From an uncultured Eubacteriales bacterium (lineage in GTDB: Bacteria; Bacillota; Clostridia; Oscillospirales; RGIG7773): a stretch of DNA of 10,232 bases. The DNA lies in contig CAKTDK010000054.1 in the NCBI GenBank assembly GCA_934541205.1, positions 1-10,232 of the forward strand, read 5' to 3'. Positions within the stretch are counted from its first letter, which is position 1, and each line of letters begins with the position of its first letter. This document shows positions 6,287-10,232 of the stretch, piece by piece. The notes under the pieces are model-generated. The model saw only the letters and a program-made list of their open reading frames with translations, ran no database searches and was not told the origin of the DNA. Made by a program: the position numbers and the translations under genes.

Positions 6287-7504
6287 ATGAAAATTGCTGT
6301 TATCGGAGGCGGCGCTTCCGGACTTATGGCGGCGGGAACAGCAGCTTCTTATGGAGGCTGTGTTACGCTGTTTGAAAAAAATAATATGCTTGGCAAAAAG
6401 CTTTTGATTACAGGCAAAGGAAGATGCAACGTAACAAATAATTGTACAATGGAAGATTTTATGAATAATGTTCCTGTAAACAATAAGTTTTTATACAGCG
6501 CATATACAAATTTTACAAGTGAAGATACTATAGAATTTTTTGAAAATATGGGTGTTTCGCTAAAAACCGAAAGGGGAAACAGAGTTTTTCCGGTTTCGGA
6601 CAAAGCTTCCGATATTGTAAACGCGCTTAAAAAATATATAAAAAACAATAATGTAAAAATTGTTAATGAAGAAGTATTAAGCATTGAAAAAGAATCAGAG
6701 AATGATTTTTTAATAGTTTCTTCAAAAGAAAAGTACGTTTTTGATAAAGTAATTATTGCGACGGGAGGAGCGTCTTATCCCGGTACGGGAAGTACAGGTT
6801 TCGGATATTCGGTGGCAAAAAAATTCGGACATACAGTAAACGATATAAAACCGTCTCTTGTACCTTTAGTTATAAAAGAAGATATATGTAAAAAACTTCA
6901 GGGACTTTCGCTTAAAAATATTAAGTTAAGTCTTTTAGAAAATGATAAAATTGTATATAGTGAACTCGGAGAGATGCTTTTTACTCATTTTGGTATGAGC
7001 GGACCGCTTGTTTTAAGCGCGAGTTCTCATATAAGAGATTTAAAAAATAAATATAAAATATCAATAGATTTAAAACCCGGCCTTGATGAAAAAAAGCTTG
7101 ATGAAAGAATTCTCAGAGATTTTTCTCAGAATTTAAATAAAGATTTTTCAAACAGTCTTTCAAAGCTATTGCCTCAAAAGCTTATTCCTGAAATAATAAA
7201 GCTTTCGGGAATTCCTTTTGACAAAAAGGTAAATGCAATAACAAAAGGACAAAGACAAAATCTTTGTATTTTAATAAAAAATATGCAGTTTTCAGTAGAG
7301 GGATTCAGACCTATTGAAGAAGCGATTATAACTTCTGGAGGAATAAATATAAAAGAAATAAATCCAAAAACTATGGAATCAAAAATCTGTGAGGGATTAT
7401 ATTTTTGCGGAGAGGTACTTGATGTTGACGGATATACTGGAGGATTTAATTTACAGATAGCTTTTTCAACAGGGTATCTTGCAGGAATGAAGAGTATATT
7501 TTAA
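6287..7504 (+). CDS. NAD(P)/FAD-dependent oxidoreductase, HI0933/YhiN/YtfP family
   Basis: This 405-residue flavoprotein has an N-terminal Rossmann fold: GGGASG at 7-12, with Glu30 (FEKN) placed to bind the FAD ribose. The family motif GKGRCNVTN (43-51), ATGGASYPGTGSTG (158-171), FTHFGMSGP near 236-245 and the C-terminal block GLYFCGEVLDVDGYTGG (370-386) continuing to QIAFSTG are all intact. Length and motif order fit the HI0933-like family (also annotated as aminoacetone oxidase family), whose physiological substrate is poorly defined. It is presumably cytosolic. The start follows the regulator stop by 18 bases with AAGGG at 6270-6274, and no terminator lies between, so it is in the same operon. 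Family assignment is firm; the reaction is not. Confidence 0.9.
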   Translation: MKIAVIGGGASGLMAAGTAASYGGCVTLFEKNNMLGKKLLITGKGRCNVTNNCTMEDFMNNVPVNNKFLYSAYTNFTSEDTIEFFENMGVSLKTERGNRVFPVSDKASDIVNALKKYIKNNNVKIVNEEVLSIEKESENDFLIVSSKEKYVFDKVIIATGGASYPGTGSTGFGYSVAKKFGHTVNDIKPSLVPLVIKEDICKKLQGLSLKNIKLSLLENDKIVYSELGEMLFTHFGMSGPLVLSASSHIRDLKNKYKISIDLKPGLDEKKLDERILRDFSQNLNKDFSNSLSKLLPQKLIPEIIKLSGIPFDKKVNAITKGQRQNLCILIKNMQFSVEGFRPIEEAIITSGGINIKEINPKTMESKICEGLYFCGEVLDVDGYTGGFNLQIAFSTGYLAGMKSIF

Positions 7505-7525
7505 AATATAAGAAAAGGTGATAAT

Positions 7526-7936
7526 ATGGAAACAGGCAGTAAAACCGTAGCGACCGCAGCTATAAAGATGGCTATATCGGAAGACAGGCAGGAAGAAATA
7601 AAGTTAAAGGAATTTTATCTTGAAAATAATATAAAGACTTGCGCTGTTGATTTTGGCGGAGAGTTTATGGCTTCTATAAATAAAATAATTGAAAGAGCCG
7701 TTGTATCTGCAAAAAGAGAAGGAGTTATAGGAATGTCTCATAATGAAGAAGGCAGTATAGCCGGTGCGGCAAGAGAAGCTATTTCACAGATAATAACTAA
7801 AGCAATTGGACTTAATATAGGCGGAAAAATAGGCATTGCAAGATGTAATGAGCATATTTCTGTCGCCGTTTATTTTGGAATAGGTCTTCTTCATTTGAAT
7901 GAAGTTGCTATCGGATTAGGGCATAGGGTTATTTAG
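7526..7936 (+). CDS. HutP-like RNA-binding protein
   Basis: This small protein of 136 residues has the length and general pattern of HutP, the L-histidine- and Mg2+-dependent antiterminator of the Bacillus subtilis hut operon (about 148 residues). By eye, the MSHNEEG segment (70-76) corresponds to the HutP metal site, with His72 in the place of His73 of B. subtilis, and His133 in GLGHRVI near the C-terminus in the place of His138. The second histidine of that site (His77 in B. subtilis) is replaced by Gly76; acidic Glu74 and Glu75 are adjacent. An AGGTG ribosome binding site ends five bases before the ATG. No histidine-use genes are present: the neighbours are a flavoprotein gene and cmk. HutP-like proteins occur in such settings in Clostridia, so its ligand and RNA target may differ from those of true HutP. 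Confidence 0.72.
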   Translation: METGSKTVATAAIKMAISEDRQEEIKLKEFYLENNIKTCAVDFGGEFMASINKIIERAVVSAKREGVIGMSHNEEGSIAGAAREAISQIITKAIGLNIGGKIGIARCNEHISVAVYFGIGLLHLNEVAIGLGHRVI

Positions 7937-7945
7937 GAGGATTAT

Positions 7946-8638
7946 ATGGGAAAATTTATAAATATAGCTATTGACGGTCCTTCAGGAGCGGGAAAAAGTA
8001 CTATTTCAAAAGTAATTGCTTCAAATCTTGGATTTGTGTATATAGATACGGGGGCTTTATACAGGATGATTGGACTTTTTGCTTTTGAAAAAGGTATTGA
8101 ACTTGAAAAGTGTAATAAGATTATACCTTATTTGGAAGAAATAAAACTTGATATAAAATTTGAAAAGAAAGGACAAAAGTTTTTTCTTAATGATAGAGAT
8201 GTTACGTCTGATATAAGAAAAAATGAAATTTCTATGTATGCTTCGAAGGTATCTGCGGTAAAAGAGGTACGTGATTTTTTATTTGATACTCAAAGAAAGT
8301 TTGCAAAAGAAAATAATTGTATAATGGATGGCCGTGATATCGGAACTGTAATTCTTCCTTGGGCGGATATTAAGATTTTTTTGACGGCGTCAGTTGAAGA
8401 CAGAGCAAAAAGAAGATTTGAAGAGCTTATAAAAAAAGGTGAAAATGTATCTTATGAGCAAATACTTGAAGATGTAAAAAAAAGAGATTATAATGATACA
8501 AACCGTGATATAGCTCCTTTGAAACCTGCAAAAGATTCTATAATCGTGGATACTACGGGAAATACTTTTGAAAAATCTATAGATATAATTGAAAAAATTA
8601 TCAGGGAGAATATAAAAGATGAAGAAGTTTATGTATAA
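7946..8638 (+). CDS. cmk: Cytidylate kinase
   Basis: The enzyme phosphorylates CMP and dCMP with ATP to give CDP and dCDP, in the cytosol, for nucleic acid and CDP-lipid supply. The 230-residue product matches the usual length. The P-loop GPSGAGKST occupies 11-19, the nucleoside-binding DTGALYR is at 34-40, DGRDIGT at 128-134 carries CMP-contacting Arg130 and Asp131, and NRDIAPLKPAKDS near 186-198 supplies Arg187 and Asp188. All key residues are present. AGGAGG at 7935-7940 overlaps the stop codon of the HutP-like gene and lies five bases before the ATG, so translation of the two is likely coupled. The gene overlaps plsC by 20 bases. In many bacteria cmk sits directly before rpsA; here plsC and ispH lie between cmk and the S1 part. 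Confidence 0.97.
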   Translation: MGKFINIAIDGPSGAGKSTISKVIASNLGFVYIDTGALYRMIGLFAFEKGIELEKCNKIIPYLEEIKLDIKFEKKGQKFFLNDRDVTSDIRKNEISMYASKVSAVKEVRDFLFDTQRKFAKENNCIMDGRDIGTVILPWADIKIFLTASVEDRAKRRFEELIKKGENVSYEQILEDVKKRDYNDTNRDIAPLKPAKDSIIVDTTGNTFEKSIDIIEKIIRENIKDEEVYV

Positions 8639-9221
8639 ATTTTTAATTTTTCTGGTAAAAATATTTTGCAGGATTTTTTTCAGAATTAAAGTTATAGGAA
8701 AAGAAAATATTCCCAAAGAGGGAGCTTTGATTTTATGCGCAAATCATACTTCAAACTGGGATTTACCATTTTTATTTTGCTTTTTTCCGAGAGAAGTAAG
8801 ATTTATAGCAAAAGAAGAAATTTTTTCATGGTTTTTTGTAGGTTCACTTGCAAGGTTTGTCGGAGCATTTCCGGTAAAAAGAGGAAAAGCTGATTTAAAG
8901 GCTATGAAGACAGCGCTTGAAGTTTTGAAAAGAGATGAGGTTTTAGGTATTTTTCCCGAAGGAACACGAATGCATGATGAGGACGCGGCAAATGCCAAAG
9001 CAGGAGTAGCGCTTTTTGCACACCAGTCAAAAGCGGATATTCTTCCTTGTTATGTAGATATAAAAAATAAAAAGGTTAGACCTTTTTGTAAGGTTATTAT
9101 TAATTATGGAAAAGTTATAAAAAATCATGAACTTAATATAGATAAAAAAGATAAGGAAAGTTTCAGCAGAGCTTCTGTATATATTTTGGATAAAATATAT
9201 TCTATGGCAAAGGAGAAATAA
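8619..9221 (+). CDS. plsC: 1-acyl-sn-glycerol-3-phosphate acyltransferase
   Basis: The enzyme transfers an acyl chain to the sn-2 position of lysophosphatidic acid, forming phosphatidic acid for membrane phospholipids. Its 200 residues contain a hydrophobic N-terminal segment (about 4-20) likely to hold it at the membrane. The catalytic NHTSNWD motif has His43 and Asp48, a block-II-like stretch GAFPVKRGKAD follows, and FPEGTR sits at 112-117 with Glu114. All catalytic residues are intact and the size fits short bacterial PlsC proteins. The ATG lies within the cmk gene, preceded by AGGGAG (8603-8608) ten bases away, which points to translational coupling. The acyl donor (acyl-ACP or acyl-CoA) cannot be told from sequence; other acyltransferases of this family use related lysophospholipids. 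Confidence 0.93.
   Translation: MKKFMYKFLIFLVKIFCRIFFRIKVIGKENIPKEGALILCANHTSNWDLPFLFCFFPREVRFIAKEEIFSWFFVGSLARFVGAFPVKRGKADLKAMKTALEVLKRDEVLGIFPEGTRMHDEDAANAKAGVALFAHQSKADILPCYVDIKNKKVRPFCKVIINYGKVIKNHELNIDKKDKESFSRASVYILDKIYSMAKEK
9211..9215 (+). promoter_or_regulatory. Ribosome binding site that sets the TTG start of ispH
   Basis: AGGAG lies at the end of plsC, nine bases before TTG 9225. Starting there gives KIKIAEYAGFCFGV, which aligns with the usual IspH N-terminus and puts the first cluster cysteine at residue 12. No ATG precedes it in frame at a suitable distance. Confidence 0.8.
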
Positions 9222-9224
9222 ATA

Positions 9225-10232
9225 TTGAAAATAAAAATAGCGGAATATGCGGGATTTTGTTTTGGTGTCAGCAGAGCAATGAAACTTATATATGACGCTG
9301 TAGATAAAAAAAATAAAAGAATATGTATGATAGGACCTATTATACATAATCCGAGCATTATAGAAGATTTAAGTTTAAAAGGCGTAAAGATGGTATCCTG
9401 CGCATCCGAAGTAAAAAGCGATGAAACCGCAGTTATAAGGGCACATGGAATTACAAAGGAAGAACAGGAAAAACTTATTGAAAGAAATATTGATTATATT
9501 GATACAACTTGTCCTTTTGTAAAAAAAATTCATAACATTGTATCCAAGGCGGAAAAGGAAGATAAAGGAGTTATAATAATAGGAGATCCTTATCATCCTG
9601 AGGTAATAGGAATAAAAAGCTATAACAAAAATTCTTATGTTTTTAAAGATGATAAAGAGTTAAAAGAATATACGGAAAAAAATAAAAATTTGATAAATAT
9701 GCCGTTTGAATTAGTGGCTCAGACTACGCTTAATATGGAAATTTGGAAAAAATGTTGTAAATATGCCGAAAAGGTATATACAAATTGTCATATTTCTGAT
9801 ACAATATGTAATGCGACCGAAGAAAGGCAAAAAGCAGCGTCAAAGCTTTCCAAAAGCTGTGATGCAATGATTGTTATAGGCGGACGTACAAGCTCAAATA
9901 CAAATAAGCTTTATCAAATATGTAAAAATTACTGCGAAAATACTTTTCATATTGAAAGTGCTTTAGAGCTTGATAAAAATTATTTTAAAAGTTTTAATTA
10001 TGTCGGAATTACTGCGGGGGCATCTACTCCCGATAGTATAATAAAGGAGGTTACAAACACTATGGCAGAAATTAATAATGCCGAAGAGTTCAACTTTGAG
10101 GAGGCGCTTGAAAAAACATTAAAGCCTTTGACTAACGGAGATAAGGTAAAAGGAACTGTAGTAAATATTACACCTACAGACGTATATGTTGATCTTGGTC
10201 AGAAATATGCGGGATTTATTCCGTTGGATCAG
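9225..10232 (+). CDS. ispH: IspH-RpsA fusion: 4-hydroxy-3-methylbut-2-enyl diphosphate reductase plus ribosomal protein S1 (partial at window end)
   Basis: The frame begins with TTG 9225, nine bases after AGGAG (9211-9215), and stays open to the window end (336 codons). Residues 1-279 are IspH, the iron-sulfur enzyme making IPP and DMAPP in the last step of the MEP isoprenoid pathway. Cluster cysteines Cys12 (GFCFGV), Cys96 (TTCPFV) and Cys195 (DTICNAT) are present, as are His41 (GPIIHNP), RAHG, HPEVIG with its catalytic glutamate, QTTL and SSNTNKL. After IspH's terminal motif (AGASTPDS, IIKEV) the chain runs without a stop into NGDKVKGTVVNITPTDVYVDLGQKYAGFIPLDQ-type sequence, the first S1 RNA-binding domain, as in bifunctional IspH/S1 proteins of Clostridia. 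More S1 repeats are expected beyond the window. The gene is the last one visible in the operon, three bases after plsC. Confidence 0.95.
   Translation, partial: MKIKIAEYAGFCFGVSRAMKLIYDAVDKKNKRICMIGPIIHNPSIIEDLSLKGVKMVSCASEVKSDETAVIRAHGITKEEQEKLIERNIDYIDTTCPFVKKIHNIVSKAEKEDKGVIIIGDPYHPEVIGIKSYNKNSYVFKDDKELKEYTEKNKNLINMPFELVAQTTLNMEIWKKCCKYAEKVYTNCHISDTICNATEERQKAASKLSKSCDAMIVIGGRTSSNTNKLYQICKNYCENTFHIESALELDKNYFKSFNYVGITAGASTPDSIIKEVTNTMAEINNAEEFNFEEALEKTLKPLTNGDKVKGTVVNITPTDVYVDLGQKYAGFIPLDQ
10043..10064 (+). promoter_or_regulatory. In-frame internal Shine-Dalgarno and ATG at the IspH/S1 junction
   Basis: AAAGGAGG (10043-10050) is followed after 11 bases by ATG 10062, in the same frame as ispH. 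It falls exactly between the end of the IspH domain and the start of the S1 part. It could allow S1 to be made alone. The same bases encode the conserved IspH residues KEV, so the match may be incidental. Confidence 0.45.

Noticed and set aside
9027..9347. Open frames on the - strand across plsC and ispH
   Set aside because: They are composition shadows of the + strand genes, lack ribosome binding sites and give low-complexity Phe/Ile/Tyr-rich products.

Overview
The window is very AT-rich with strong AGGAGG-type ribosome binding sites, and it looks like a chromosomal piece of a low-GC Firmicute, most likely a clostridial anaerobe. Three things point there: SLH and BspA-type surface proteins, a DNRLRE-type exported protein, and an IspH enzyme fused to ribosomal protein S1, an arrangement known from Clostridia. 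All genes read on the + strand. I see no tRNA, rRNA, CRISPR array or insertion sequence.

Region 1 (1-286) opens with the terminator hairpin of an upstream gene outside the window. An AT-rich intergenic stretch follows, with a near-consensus sigma-A promoter at 194-222. Region 2 (287-5036) is a surface-protein operon. Its first unit is an exported DNRLRE protein whose reading frame breaks at about 1718-1731. The protein continues in the next frame as the end of the DNRLRE domain, a possible ricin-like domain and a metzincin-like metalloprotease domain (HEFAHLLGVDDH). The two frames almost certainly encode, or once encoded, one exported protease of nearly 890 residues. Twelve bases later comes a secreted leucine-rich-repeat protein with three SLH domains for attachment to the cell wall. 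A 12-bp-stem terminator at 5071-5104 closes the operon.

Region 3 (5105-5407) is non-coding. It holds a perfect 7-bp inverted repeat (5246-5266), a candidate operator, between or next to two possible promoters. Region 4 (5408 to the end) is a tightly packed housekeeping operon: a MurR/RpiR-family sugar-phosphate-sensing regulator, a HI0933-family flavoprotein, a HutP-like protein, cytidylate kinase (cmk), a 1-acyl-glycerol-3-phosphate acyltransferase (plsC), and the ispH-rpsA fusion, which runs off the window. Gaps are 18, 21, 9, -20 and 3 bases, so one transcript is likely. The operon joins nucleotide supply, phospholipid synthesis, isoprenoid synthesis and translation under what may be a sugar-phosphate-responsive regulator.

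The points most worth a second look are the frame break in the protease gene, an in-frame Shine-Dalgarno plus ATG exactly at the IspH/S1 junction (possible separate production of S1), a HutP-like protein outside any histidine-use operon that lacks one expected metal-binding histidine, and the palindrome in front of the regulator. I found no clearly new multi-gene system.
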